Shown in pieces: positions 7,058 through 16,333 of a stretch of DNA of 51,765 bases (its first letter is position 1; each line of letters starts with the position of its first letter). Source of the DNA: Mucilaginibacter sp. MD40. Lineage in GTDB: Bacteria; Bacteroidota; Bacteroidia; Sphingobacteriales; Sphingobacteriaceae. The position numbers were made by a program, and so were the translations under genes. Location: positions 636,932-688,696 of the forward strand of contig NZ_NRSW01000001.1 in the NCBI RefSeq assembly GCF_002288635.1, in the 5' to 3' direction. The notes beneath the pieces were generated by a model that saw only the letters and a list, made by a program, of their open reading frames with translations, was not told the DNA's origin and ran no database searches.

Positions 7058-7834
7058 ATGAGAATTGCCACCTATAACGTTAATGGCGTAAATGGCCGCC
7101 TGCCCGTATTGCTGCGCTGGTTGCAGGAAAAACAACCGGATATTGTATGCCTGCAGGAATTGAAAGCCCCACAGGAAAAATTTCCTGAAGAGGCTATTAA
7201 CGATGCGGGGTACAACGCTATCTGGCATGGCCAAAAAAGCTGGAACGGGGTGGCTATACTTTCAAGGGGACTGGAAATAAAGGAAACCCGCCGTGGACTG
7301 CCCGGCGACCCTGAAGATCTGCACAGCCGCTACATTGAAGCAGAAGTAGGCGGAATTACTATAGGCGGGCTCTATCTGCCCAATGGCAACCCGGCGCCCG
7401 GGCCAAAATTCGATTATAAACTGGCCTGGTTTGAAAGGCTCACCTACCATGCGGCTGATCTGCTCAAAGCCGGTAAGCCCACCATACTTACGGGTGACTA
7501 CAATGTAATGCCTACTGAAAAAGATGTTTATAAGCCTGAGCGCTGGGTAGAGGACGCGCTCTTCAGGCCGGAAACACGCGCGGCTTTCAAAAAACTGGTT
7601 GACCAGGGCTGGACGGATGCACTGCGTAAATTATATCCGGACGAAACCATTTATACCTTCTGGGATTACTTCCGCAATGCATTTGGCCGTAATGCCGGCC
7701 TGCGTATAGATCATTTTCTGCTAAGCCCCGGACTGGATACCCGGCTAAAAGCCGCCGGGGTTGACAAACAGGTACGCGGCTGGGAAAAAACCAGCGACCA
7801 TGCCCCTGTATGGATAACTTTAGATGCTGAGTAG
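7058..7834 (+). CDS. xth: Exodeoxyribonuclease III (E. coli XthA type)
   Basis: The 258-residue protein is an exonuclease-endonuclease-phosphatase family enzyme that should cut at abasic sites in base-excision repair. The diagnostic blocks are IATYNVNGVNGR (metal-site Asn), CLQELKA (catalytic Glu), GDYNVMP (Asp and Asn), LRIDHFLLS and SDHAPVW (catalytic His). Its spacing and the segment WTDALRKLYPDETIYTFWDY resemble the XthA branch. A second, clearly different family member lies at 20169-20936. Its stop is only five bases from the stop of the converging gene at 7840. Confidence 0.92.
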   Translation: MRIATYNVNGVNGRLPVLLRWLQEKQPDIVCLQELKAPQEKFPEEAINDAGYNAIWHGQKSWNGVAILSRGLEIKETRRGLPGDPEDLHSRYIEAEVGGITIGGLYLPNGNPAPGPKFDYKLAWFERLTYHAADLLKAGKPTILTGDYNVMPTEKDVYKPERWVEDALFRPETRAAFKKLVDQGWTDALRKLYPDETIYTFWDYFRNAFGRNAGLRIDHFLLSPGLDTRLKAAGVDKQVRGWEKTSDHAPVWITLDAE

Positions 7835-7839
7835 TATCT

Positions 7840-9216
7840 CTATAAATAAGGATAAATATTTTTACACTCCCGCTGGTTAATTACTTCGGCTTCAAACTTT
7901 TTCCAGTCGGCATCTTTAATACCGGCATCTTTTACAATGGTTAGCAAATAATTGTAATTGGTTTCCATACCCGGCTTTTGCAGTGCCTTACGGCAAAATT
8001 GTTCAACGGCACCGGGACCAAAACGCTTTTCCATGGCCAATAAAATTAATGGCCCGTAGATGTATCGGTAGCCTTCGCCAAGGTTATCCGGGTTTACAAT
8101 GGTGGGCAAAGGCTTAATTTTCCAGTCTTTTACCTGCGCTTTAGCCTTGCTGATGTAATTACGCAAAAAAACTTCGCCGTATTTTTTTTGCCCTGCCTTT
8201 ATAGAAAGGAACTCGGCCATGCTCTCCAGGAAAAACCATTTTAAAGTACTATTGGGCTGTAGCAGGTGGCCAAAGTAATAATGCCCCATTTCGTGGGCAT
8301 AAAAGGTATAGTTAGACGTATCTTTAAACGTACCCTTCTGCATATCCAGCTGCGATTTAAATGTTTCACCCGCTACCGCGATAGTAGGGAAAGTAACAAA
8401 GCCCCAATTACCCGATGGCCCGTAAGTTTCTACCGCCTTGTGCTGCAACAGGGTTACCTTATCGCCATATGGTGCACTTAAGTACGCTTTGTAAAAATTG
8501 GTTATGAAGGCGATGTTATCATTAAACACCTTTGCTTCGGCAGGTGAAAGGTCGGCATTGAGAAAAGTGCTGTTATCTAATACTTGCGCCTTGTAATTTC
8601 CAGCAAATAGTAAAAGCTGCCTTGGCACAGCAGATACGAACCTGGCAGCGGGACCAGACTGCGGCCGCGAACCATTTATGTAAATGGTTTGGCAATCCTT
8701 ACATTCCACATCAATATCATAGGTTACATCCAGCAGCTCTTTATCATTTTTTACATCATAAATTACCGGGTACCACTTACTCTGCTCAGCAGCGCGTAGT
8801 GTTTTGCCGTTAAGCGCTATCATCCCTTTAAAATCAAAAGAATTGAGCGTATCTGTATATATCGGGAAAGCACCTGTGTAACTGATAGACAATTTTTGAG
8901 GCAACGAGAGCGTATCATTATCAGCCACGGGGTAATACGCGGCTGCTTCTCCTATCAATTTATCATTATAAAAGCCGCTATACTGCAAAACTTTGCCGCT
9001 ATCGTTTTTCAGCAGCCCGATGTTCAAACCTCTGTTCAGCAATATTTTGTACTGCTTACCCAGGCCGGGAAGCTTAGATAGCTGAAAATCGCCCTTTATA
9101 AGCCCATCTGAAAAACTGATCTCCAGTTTACCGGATACGTGTGGTGCTTGCTGCTGCCCGCTTACCCGGCAAACATTCAACATCAATATAAATAACGCCC
9201 AATAGAAATGCTTCAT
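7840..9216 (-). CDS. Secreted gluzincin metallopeptidase (M1-like)
   Basis: The product of about 458 residues has a signal peptide (MKHFYWALFILMLNVCRVSG) and a zinc site HEMGH (308-312) followed 18 residues later by Glu331 in FLESMAEF. This HExxH-x18-E spacing defines gluzincins of the aminopeptidase N (M1) type. The N-terminal 290 residues look like an extracellular beta domain rather than the full M1 architecture, and the protein is shorter than standard aminopeptidase N. The longest frame starts at a GTG at 9282 directly after the upstream stop; the ATG at 9216 was chosen because it opens the signal peptide. It follows the serine hydrolase gene on the same strand, so the two may form an operon. 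Confidence 0.78.
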   Translation of the reverse strand: MKHFYWALFILMLNVCRVSGQQQAPHVSGKLEISFSDGLIKGDFQLSKLPGLGKQYKILLNRGLNIGLLKNDSGKVLQYSGFYNDKLIGEAAAYYPVADNDTLSLPQKLSISYTGAFPIYTDTLNSFDFKGMIALNGKTLRAAEQSKWYPVIYDVKNDKELLDVTYDIDVECKDCQTIYINGSRPQSGPAARFVSAVPRQLLLFAGNYKAQVLDNSTFLNADLSPAEAKVFNDNIAFITNFYKAYLSAPYGDKVTLLQHKAVETYGPSGNWGFVTFPTIAVAGETFKSQLDMQKGTFKDTSNYTFYAHEMGHYYFGHLLQPNSTLKWFFLESMAEFLSIKAGQKKYGEVFLRNYISKAKAQVKDWKIKPLPTIVNPDNLGEGYRYIYGPLILLAMEKRFGPGAVEQFCRKALQKPGMETNYNYLLTIVKDAGIKDADWKKFEAEVINQRECKNIYPYL

Positions 9217-9283
9217 AACCATAAGTTGATCAATTGAGTACAAGACGTCCAATGCATATACGACGTTACTCCTGAGCGCCACA

Positions 9284-10816
9284 TTAATCTATCTTCTTAA
9301 AGTCATATGGATCTTGCTCTACAAAATCGGCTACCTTAACGCGTATACCGGTTACCTTGCCATCCTTTACAAAAAACGGGAACACGGCTTTGCCAAAAGT
9401 TGGGTCGGAAAATGTTACCTGGAAGCGGTTACCTCCAAGAGGCAGCAACTTAGCGTACATTTTAGGGTGATGCTCAAAGCGGGCTTCCAATTGGTTACCT
9501 TCTTCGCCACGCTCAATGGTCATATTGCCATACAGGTCATTATAGTATTTACCGGTATATTTATTTATGGATAGCTGAGGCTTTAAGTTCATCAGGGTAC
9601 TATCGCGCATTTGTTTGTCAATAGCCCGAAACGTCGCTGTAGTCTTTTTGAAATTGGCCAGGTAAACATCATTATAATGATAATTTTTATTGCCCAGGTA
9701 GGCGTCAATGATATCACGTCGCAGTGTTTCAAAAAATTCGTTATGATCAGTATTAGTTAATATCACTATCCCCAGCTTTTCAGAAGGCAGCAGTGTAACG
9801 GACGACACATAGCCGCTTACCCCGCCGGTATGCTGCACAATGCGCTTTCCACAGTAATCTTCCAGGAACCATCCCAGTCCGTAAATTTCAAAACCACTGT
9901 CGCCATTTAAATAATGGGTATTACCTACTACATCCATCGGTTGGCGGGTTGCTGTAATAGCAGCTGCTGGTATCACTTGTTTATTACCTATTTTACCATT
10001 ATCCAATAAGGCCATTACCCATTTGCTCATGTCGCTAACACTCGAGCTGATGGCACCGGCGGGAGCAAGGCCATCCAACTGCGCGTAGGGTATAGCGGTA
10101 AGGCGGCCATCAACCAGGGTATGTGGTACGGTACGGTTGAGTGCTTTGGGCATATCAGCAGTGAGCGCGAGGGTGCTGTTCATACCCAGCGGAGAAAATA
10201 TGTTTTCCTTTAAATATACCTCCCATTGTTTGCCGGTAGCCCGTGGAATGATCTCTCCCGCAGTAAGAAAAGCCGCGTTGGTGTAACCCCAGGTAGTCCG
10301 GAACGGATAGGTAGCCCTCATTTTACCCAGCTTTTCGATGATCTCATGCCTGATGAGGTTACTGTTGTAAAAAGTAAAATCGCCCTGGAAGGTTTTAAAG
10401 CCCAGCCTGTGGCACAAGAGATCTTTAATGATCGCCTGTTGCCCCGCTGCACTATTATCTAACTTAAACTCGGGGACATATTTAGTTACGCGGTCATCCA
10501 GCGACAGCTTTTTATCGGCTTGTAGCATAGCCAGTGCCGTAGCGGTAAAGGCCTTGGTATTACTACCGATCATAAACAGCGTATTCACATCCACTTTATT
10601 TGGCAGGCCCAACTCCTTTATCCCGTAGCCTTTCATGAGCACTACCTTACCATCTTTAACAATGCACACGGCCGCGCCGGGAATGCGCCAGTCGGTTAAC
10701 GCTTTATTAATATAACTGTCAAGGCTATCGGTAATAAACCTGGAACGGTCTATCTTTTGGGCGTTTACCACAAAAGTTGTGGCCAATAGGCACAGTAGCA
10801 AGTGTAATTTTTTCAT
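9284..10816 (-). CDS. Secreted serine hydrolase of the beta-lactamase/PBP4* family
   Basis: The 510-residue protein carries a signal peptide (MKKLHLLLCLLATTFVVNA), the SxxK nucleophile motif Ser85-Asn-Thr-Lys88, a YxN motif at Tyr178 (WGYTNAAF) and HTGG at 329-332 in place of KTG. That set identifies the class C beta-lactamase-related (PF00144) fold. A C-terminal beta domain of about 130 residues follows. Most such proteins in Bacteroidota are peptidases or esterases of unknown substrate, not antibiotic-resistance enzymes, and nothing here indicates beta-lactam hydrolysis. Confidence 0.87.
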   Translation of the reverse strand: MKKLHLLLCLLATTFVVNAQKIDRSRFITDSLDSYINKALTDWRIPGAAVCIVKDGKVVLMKGYGIKELGLPNKVDVNTLFMIGSNTKAFTATALAMLQADKKLSLDDRVTKYVPEFKLDNSAAGQQAIIKDLLCHRLGFKTFQGDFTFYNSNLIRHEIIEKLGKMRATYPFRTTWGYTNAAFLTAGEIIPRATGKQWEVYLKENIFSPLGMNSTLALTADMPKALNRTVPHTLVDGRLTAIPYAQLDGLAPAGAISSSVSDMSKWVMALLDNGKIGNKQVIPAAAITATRQPMDVVGNTHYLNGDSGFEIYGLGWFLEDYCGKRIVQHTGGVSGYVSSVTLLPSEKLGIVILTNTDHNEFFETLRRDIIDAYLGNKNYHYNDVYLANFKKTTATFRAIDKQMRDSTLMNLKPQLSINKYTGKYYNDLYGNMTIERGEEGNQLEARFEHHPKMYAKLLPLGGNRFQVTFSDPTFGKAVFPFFVKDGKVTGIRVKVADFVEQDPYDFKKID

Positions 10817-10906
10817 GAATTTGTGTAGAGAGGCTTTAAAATGCTAATTTAACGCAATTTTTACTGCACAATTATTTATTTTAATTATCACCCACAAATT
10901 AACTCT

Positions 10907-13090
10907 ATGAGCATAAAGCTTTATTGTAAAAGATGGTTTGCCATTGCCCTCCTGCTAACCCTTGGCTGGCAGGCGAATGTAAAAGCGCAAGCCATTAACT
11001 GGACTAAAGACGGAAGCCAATATTACCGTATAAAAGGCGGCGAAATTTTTAAGGTTGACGCACGCGACGATAGCAAGCAAACCGCCTGGATAACTAAAGA
11101 CATGCTTACCCCACAAGGTAAATCGCCCATTGGTATACGCCGCTTTACACTATCAGACGATGGGCAGAAGGTGCTGATCAACAACAACACTAAAAAGGTT
11201 TGGCGTTATGATACCCGCGGAGATTATTGGGTTTACGACGCTAACAGCAAAAGCCTGGTACAATTGGGCAAAGGCTTACCGGCCTCATCGCTTATGTTTG
11301 CCAAATTTTCACCTGATGGCAGCAAGGTAGCTTATGTAAGCGAGCATAACATTTACGTGGAAAACCTGGCTGATAACAGCATAAAGAAACTGACTAACGA
11401 TGGCACCGACAGGCTGATAAACGGCACTTTTGACTGGGCTTACGAAGAGGAATTCGACTGTCGCGACGGTTTCCGTTGGTCGCCAGATAGCCGTAACATC
11501 GCTTACTGGCAGATAGACGCGACCAAGATAAAGAACTACCTGATGCTGAATACAACAGATGCAACCTACCCATTCACCGTTCCGGTAGAATACCCGGTAG
11601 CGGGCGAAGACCCAAGCATGTGCCGCATTGGCGTGGTTGATGTAAATACCGCTGCCAGCAAATGGATGGCTGTACCCGGCGACCCCGTTCAGCATTACAT
11701 TACCCGCATGGAGTTCTCTACCAACCCTAACGAAATTATCCTTGAGCAGCTTAACCGTGCGCAAACAGAAAGCAAAGTATTTATCGGTAACATATCTAAC
11801 GGCACCACACGTGTAATACACCAGGAAGACGCCAAGGCATGGATCGATGGCAAAGCACGCTGGAACGATGGCAACCCTGTAGGATGGGAGTGGCTTAACA
11901 AAGGCAAAGAGTTTTTATGGGTGAGCGAGAAAGATGGCTGGAGGCACATTTACAGAATAACCCGCGAAGGCAAAGAAACCCTGGTAACCAAAGGCAACTA
12001 TGACATTACCGGCATTAAACTGATCGATGAAGCCAGCGGTTACATTTACTTTACCGCATCGCCAACCAACGCTACACAAAATTACCTGTACCGTATAAAA
12101 ATAAGCGGTGGTAAAGAGGAACGTTTAAGCCCTGCTGCACAGCCTGGCACCCACCATTATGAGGTAGCGCCCGGAGGCAAACTGGCCATGCACAATTTCT
12201 CTAACGCATACACCCGCCCGCAAAGCGAGGTAGTTAGCCTGCCAGATCATCAACACATCAGTGGCGACAATATCAAGCTTGATGCGGATGCCAAGAACAA
12301 AACAGAATTCTTTAAAGTAAAAACTGTTGATGGTGTTGAGTTGGATGGCTGGATGAAAAAACCAACCAATTTTGATCCAAGCAAGAAATATCCGGTAGTA
12401 TTTTACGTATATGGCGAGCCTGCTTCGCAAACCGTAACAGATACTTATGGTGCGGGAATGAACTTCCTTTACACCGGCGATATGGCGGCCGACGGTTATA
12501 TCTACATATCATTAGAGAACCGTGGCGCACCAGCGCCTAAAGGTACTGCATGGCGCAAAGCTATTTACAAGAACATCGGTATTCTTAACGTTCGCGACCA
12601 GGCTATGGGCGCAAAAGAAATTATGAAATGGCCTTATGTGGATAGCACACGCGTAGCGGTTTGGGGCTGGAGCGGTGGTGGCTCATCAACCCTTAACCTA
12701 ATGTTCCAGTATCCGGATATCTACAAAACAGGTATTGCCATTGCCGCAGTTGGCGACCAGCTAACTTACGATAATATTTACCAGGAGCGTTACATGGGCG
12801 TACCAACCAATGAAGAGGGCCGCGAACCATTCATTAAAGGCTCACCCGTTAGCCACGCCAAAAACCTGAGAGGTAACCTGCTTTACATACATGGCACAGG
12901 TGATGATAACGTGCATTACAAAAATGCCGAGGAGCTGATAAACGAGTTGGTTAAATACAATAAGCAGTTCCAGCTCATGTCGTACCCTAACCGTACGCAC
13001 AGCATATCTGAAGGGCCGGGTACAGGTGCACACCTGCGCACTTTATATACCAATTATTTAAAGGAACATTGCCCTCCGGGAGGCAGATAA
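10907..13090 (+). CDS. Dipeptidyl-peptidase IV (S9B family)
   Basis: The 727-residue secreted serine peptidase releases X-Pro or X-Ala dipeptides from peptide N-termini. After the signal peptide (ending near VKAQA) comes an eight-bladed propeller region, including the substrate N-terminus-binding Glu motif DWAYEEEF (176-183). The C-terminal alpha/beta hydrolase domain has the nucleophile Ser589 in GWSGGG, Asp666/667 in GTGDDNVHY and His698 in NRTHS. The spacing between these residues matches the S9B family. It diverges from the serine hydrolase gene and ends in a strong terminator. Confidence 0.93.
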   Translation: MSIKLYCKRWFAIALLLTLGWQANVKAQAINWTKDGSQYYRIKGGEIFKVDARDDSKQTAWITKDMLTPQGKSPIGIRRFTLSDDGQKVLINNNTKKVWRYDTRGDYWVYDANSKSLVQLGKGLPASSLMFAKFSPDGSKVAYVSEHNIYVENLADNSIKKLTNDGTDRLINGTFDWAYEEEFDCRDGFRWSPDSRNIAYWQIDATKIKNYLMLNTTDATYPFTVPVEYPVAGEDPSMCRIGVVDVNTAASKWMAVPGDPVQHYITRMEFSTNPNEIILEQLNRAQTESKVFIGNISNGTTRVIHQEDAKAWIDGKARWNDGNPVGWEWLNKGKEFLWVSEKDGWRHIYRITREGKETLVTKGNYDITGIKLIDEASGYIYFTASPTNATQNYLYRIKISGGKEERLSPAAQPGTHHYEVAPGGKLAMHNFSNAYTRPQSEVVSLPDHQHISGDNIKLDADAKNKTEFFKVKTVDGVELDGWMKKPTNFDPSKKYPVVFYVYGEPASQTVTDTYGAGMNFLYTGDMAADGYIYISLENRGAPAPKGTAWRKAIYKNIGILNVRDQAMGAKEIMKWPYVDSTRVAVWGWSGGGSSTLNLMFQYPDIYKTGIAIAAVGDQLTYDNIYQERYMGVPTNEEGREPFIKGSPVSHAKNLRGNLLYIHGTGDDNVHYKNAEELINELVKYNKQFQLMSYPNRTHSISEGPGTGAHLRTLYTNYLKEHCPPGGR

Positions 13091-13114
13091 TTGACGCCTT
13101 TTATAGCTTACAAA

Positions 13115-13146
13115 TGCCTGCTTTTCGCAAGAAGCAGGCATTTTTT
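13115..13146 (+). terminator. Rho-independent terminator after the DPP-IV gene
   Basis: A perfect 9-bp stem TGCCTGCTT/AAGCAGGCA (13115-13123 and 13132-13140) with an 8-base loop is followed by six T. Confidence 0.88.
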
Positions 13147-13228
13147 ATTTCGCATAAAACACAACGCAAACTTTTATGTTAACATGCAATCATAAGCTCA
13201 ATTGGCGCTTATCACACTAATTAAAAAA

Positions 13229-13260
13229 TTTGTTTTTTTTGAAAGTTCTTTTTAGTTTCA
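13229..13260 (+). promoter_or_regulatory. Candidate promoter of the receiver gene (TTTG-N20-TAGTTTCA)
   Basis: TTTG (13229-13232) within a T-rich tract is followed after 20 bases by TAGTTTCA (13253-13260), which has two differences from TAnnTTTG. It lies 15 bases before the ATG. Confidence 0.3.
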
Positions 13261-13275
13261 CCTTCTACATTACCC

Positions 13276-13650
13276 ATGCAAAAAACAAACAAGAAGATTA
13301 TCATTTTTGATGATGATGAGGATATCCTATCTATCTGCACTTACATTCTGGAAGAACAGGGCTGGGAAGTAAATACTTTTACAGACTGTAATGATATTGT
13401 AGCAAAGGTGAGCAGCATACAGCCGGATGTAATATTGATGGACAACTGGATACCCGATTCGGGCGGCATTATTGCTACACAAACCTTAAAAAAGGACGAA
13501 GAATTAAAGCATATACCGGTAGTATACTTTTCGGCCAACAGCGATATCCAATTACTTGCAGATCACGCCGGCGCCGAAACTTACCTGGCCAAACCCTTTG
13601 ACCTGGACGAACTGGAGAAAGTGATCAGCGCGGTAATGGTTAGCCATTAA
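13276..13650 (+). CDS. Single-domain response regulator (CheY-like receiver)
   Basis: The 124-residue protein is only a receiver domain with no output domain. The acidic pocket is DDDE (12-15), the phosphoacceptor is Asp56 in ILMDNW, the switch Ser86 lies in YFSAN, and the conserved Lys106 is in LAKPFD. No histidine kinase gene is nearby, so it is an orphan and its partner cannot be named. Such stand-alone receivers often act as phosphate shuttles or bind another protein. The gene has its own promoter region and a strong terminator. Confidence 0.9.
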   Translation: MQKTNKKIIIFDDDEDILSICTYILEEQGWEVNTFTDCNDIVAKVSSIQPDVILMDNWIPDSGGIIATQTLKKDEELKHIPVVYFSANSDIQLLADHAGAETYLAKPFDLDELEKVISAVMVSH

Positions 13651-13671
13651 CCAGCATCAACCATATTTAAC

Positions 13672-13704
13672 AACAAGGCCCGGAATATTACTCCGGGCCT
13701 TGTT
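13672..13704. terminator. Bidirectional terminator between the receiver and M13 peptidase genes
   Basis: A perfect 12-bp stem AACAAGGCCCGG/CCGGGCCTTGTT (13672-13683 and 13693-13704) with a 9-base loop lies between the two converging genes. T-rich sequence follows it on the plus strand. Confidence 0.8.
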
Positions 13705-13708
13705 GTTA

Positions 13709-15763
13709 TTACCATATCTTAACACGCTTATCTGGGTCTATCCACATTTTATCGCCTTTCTTTACACCAAAGGCTTCGTAAAATTCGGGGACATCACTAA
13801 ACGGGCCGTTCACCCGTAAAAAGTTAGGGGAGTGCACATCCGTAAGTATCTGGTTTGCCAAAGCTTCCTTTCGGGTATGCCCCAGCCAGCCCAGCGCATA
13901 GCCTAAAAAGTAGCGCTGCACAGGAGTTAGCCCGTTTATGGTTTTACCTTCTTTATACTGTTTAGTTTTCTTAAAAGCATCCAAGCCTATTACAATGCCA
14001 CCCAGGTCGGCAATGTTTTCGCCCAGGGTAGCTTTGCCATTTACGTGCAGGTCGTTTACTTTATAGCCATTAAATTGCTGCACCAGCATTTCGGCACGCT
14101 GGGAAAATTTAACCGAGTCCTGCGGCGTCCACCAGGGTTTTAAATTGCCTTTCTCATCAAACTGGCGACCTTCATCATCAAAGCCATGCGTAAGTTCGTG
14201 CCCTATGGTTGATGCCGCGCCGTAGCCATACACAACAGCGTCGTCAACCTTATCATCAGGCGTACCCGGTACAGTAAAAATAGCGGCCGGCAATACAATC
14301 TCGTTATTAGAAGGATTGTAGTACGCGTTATAGGTTTGCGGTGTCATGCCCCATTCGGTACGGTCAACCGGTTTGCCCAGCTTGCCTGCATTGTACTTAT
14401 GGTCAAATATGTTGCTATTCATAATATTCTGCACATAGTGCTGCCTGTCTATATCCAGGCCTGAGTAATCTCTCCAATGATCAGGGTAACCCACTTTAGG
14501 ATACACCTTGGCCAGCTTTTCATACGCCCGCTTTTTGGTGGCATCGCTCATCCAGTCGAGCCTGGCAATATGCTCTTTAAACGAAGCACGTACAGCCTCC
14601 ACCATATTCTCATACCGCTTTTTGGTAGCTTCAGGAAAGTATTCCTTTACAAATATTTGCCCTAGCACTTCGCCCATTACCCCTTCTTCCACATCCAGTA
14701 CCCGTTTCCAGCGCGGCAATTGCTCCTTACGGCCGGATATTACCGTACCATAAAACCTGAAACTTTCATTTGCCGCCGCTTTATTCAGATAAGGGCTGTA
14801 TTCTTCGAGCAGGTTTTTCCGCAGGTAATTCTTCCATTGGTCCAGACTGAATTTGGTGAGCGCCGTATTTACCGCGCGCAGATATTCCGGCTGGCCAACG
14901 ATCACCGAATCGGCCTTGCTGTAATACATGATATCAAGGGCAGGCTGCCAGTTCACCTGCGGGGCAAGTTTATTTAACCCGGCAAGCGGCATCTTGTTAT
15001 AGTTATGGTAAGGGTCGCGCAGGTCCTGTAAGGTCCTTGAGCTATCAGCCAAAAACTTTTCCAACGCGTAGGTTTGCGCAGCCGCGACTTTTGCAGCAGC
15101 CTCGCCGTTACCAAGAAAAGCAAATAAAGCAGGTAAATGCTTTTGCTGATAATCATTACGTACCGCGGTCGTATGCTCATCGGTTTTGAAGTAATAATCG
15201 CGGTTAGGCAGCCCTATACCCGTCTGGTACATTTGCAGCATATTTTTAGCGCTGTTACGCTCATCCTGCCCTACGTAAGCGCCCAGGGGAGTGGTAACAC
15301 CAAGCGTGCTGAGAGTGGCAAATTCATTCACCAGGCCTTTAACATCTGTTATGGCATTTATCCTGGCCAGTTCTCCCTGCAAAGGCTGCAAGCCTAATTT
15401 CTCAATAGTAACGGTATCCATACCGCTGTAGTAAAAATCGCCGATCTTTTGCGTGTTGGTACCTTTGGCGGCATTAGCCTTCATGGCCTCCTCATTTATC
15501 TTAAGCATCTTGTTACGCAGGTCCTCCTGCACCAGGTTGGATATGCTCCAGGCCGAATATGCCGCCGGAATAGGGTTATTTTTTATCCATGCACCGTTAG
15601 CATACATAAAAAAGTCATCGCCGGGCTTTACACTCTTATCAATATTCTTGATCAGCACATCGTTTTGTGTGTATACCTTCTGCTGATCGGTACAGGCCAT
15701 TAATACTGTCGCGCTAAAAACGCATACAGAAAGGTATCGTAAGGTGTTTGTTTTTATGGTCAT
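13709..15763 (-). CDS. M13-family zinc metallopeptidase, lipoprotein (neprilysin/PepO-like)
   Basis: The product of about 684 residues has a lipoprotein signal (SVCVFSATVLMAC), so it is probably anchored to the periplasmic or outer-membrane face. The zinc site is HELTH (522-526) followed by GFDDEGRQFD; the third ligand lies in GENIADLGG. NAYYNPSNNEIVLPAAI is the substrate-binding block of the M13 family. It should cleave small oligopeptides. An ATG three codons upstream (15772) is also possible. It ends against the terminator shared with the receiver gene. Confidence 0.92.
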   Translation of the reverse strand: MTIKTNTLRYLSVCVFSATVLMACTDQQKVYTQNDVLIKNIDKSVKPGDDFFMYANGAWIKNNPIPAAYSAWSISNLVQEDLRNKMLKINEEAMKANAAKGTNTQKIGDFYYSGMDTVTIEKLGLQPLQGELARINAITDVKGLVNEFATLSTLGVTTPLGAYVGQDERNSAKNMLQMYQTGIGLPNRDYYFKTDEHTTAVRNDYQQKHLPALFAFLGNGEAAAKVAAAQTYALEKFLADSSRTLQDLRDPYHNYNKMPLAGLNKLAPQVNWQPALDIMYYSKADSVIVGQPEYLRAVNTALTKFSLDQWKNYLRKNLLEEYSPYLNKAAANESFRFYGTVISGRKEQLPRWKRVLDVEEGVMGEVLGQIFVKEYFPEATKKRYENMVEAVRASFKEHIARLDWMSDATKKRAYEKLAKVYPKVGYPDHWRDYSGLDIDRQHYVQNIMNSNIFDHKYNAGKLGKPVDRTEWGMTPQTYNAYYNPSNNEIVLPAAIFTVPGTPDDKVDDAVVYGYGAASTIGHELTHGFDDEGRQFDEKGNLKPWWTPQDSVKFSQRAEMLVQQFNGYKVNDLHVNGKATLGENIADLGGIVIGLDAFKKTKQYKEGKTINGLTPVQRYFLGYALGWLGHTRKEALANQILTDVHSPNFLRVNGPFSDVPEFYEAFGVKKGDKMWIDPDKRVKIW

Positions 15764-16261
15764 AAATAGCATTTGTATTGAAATAGATACATGAGGTGTA
15801 CTATAAACAGGAATAATATTGATAAAAGTACACTTCTTTTTACTTAAAATTTAACTTCCTTCATCTGGATCGGAAATTTTTTGAAAAAAATTAAATCACG
15901 TGTTTTTACGGGCTTTTCGATAGTTGGTTTTAAAAGTTTAAACACACGGTTATAGTATAATGCACTGATAACGAATAAACAGACTACTTACGCAACCCGG
16001 CAAAACTTATAAGAATTATTTTTAACTACGCCAACATCCCCCCTTTACTCCGCTAACCGGAACATCATAACCCAAATTGTGGCTTGGCTTTTGTTTAACA
16101 CTTCACGGCCTTGCATACATCTTTGAAAAAATATTTCATCTACCTGTGAAAAATTTCTTTGAGTATAAGGGCTTTATCTTGAATTCTCAGGCGCCCAAGT
16201 TGAGATGAACATGTTCTTTTATTTTGGGTTTAATCAATAGTTTAAATTAATTAGGGGAAAA
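15764..16261. other. Long intergenic region, possible small-RNA locus
   Basis: About 500 bases without a convincing ORF on either strand. A + strand terminator stands at its right end although no + strand gene precedes it, so an unannotated transcript is likely. Visible structure includes the palindrome GAACATGTTC (16207-16216) and the arms TCTCA/TGAGA around 16187-16205. I looked for RNase P, SRP RNA and tmRNA signatures and found none. 6S RNA cannot be excluded. Confidence 0.35.
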
Positions 16262-16289
16262 GGGAGCTTCAAAAGAGCTCTCTTTTTTT
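16262..16289 (+). terminator. Rho-independent terminator with no gene upstream
   Basis: A 7-bp stem GGGAGCT/AGCTCTC (16262-16268 and 16276-16282, one G-T pair) is followed by seven T. The nearest upstream + strand gene is the receiver gene ending at 13650, which has its own terminator. The hairpin therefore ends an unrecognised transcript or acts as an attenuator for the acyl-CoA dehydrogenase gene. Confidence 0.7.
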
Positions 16290-16300
16290 GTTTCAGCCTT

Positions 16301-16329
16301 TTTGCTATGCATGCATAATACTATATTTA
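16301..16329 (+). promoter_or_regulatory. Promoter of the acyl-CoA dehydrogenase gene (TTTG-N17-TATATTTA)
   Basis: TTTG (16301-16304) and TATATTTA (16322-16329) are 17 bases apart, with one difference from TAnnTTTG. The ATG follows at 16334, so the leader is almost absent. The promoter lies downstream of the terminator at 16262, which argues that the two belong to separate transcripts. Confidence 0.45.
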
Positions 16330-16333
16330 CCAT

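Noticed and set aside
9217..9282. Longer start (GTG 9282) of the gluzincin
   Set aside because: It would place 22 residues before the signal peptide and begins next to the upstream stop.
9284..10816. Beta-lactam resistance gene
   Set aside because: The PBP4*-like architecture with HTGG and an extra C-terminal domain indicates a general serine hydrolase.
15764..16289. RNase P RNA, tmRNA or SRP RNA in the long gap
   Set aside because: The diagnostic conserved segments of these RNAs were not found on either strand by eye.
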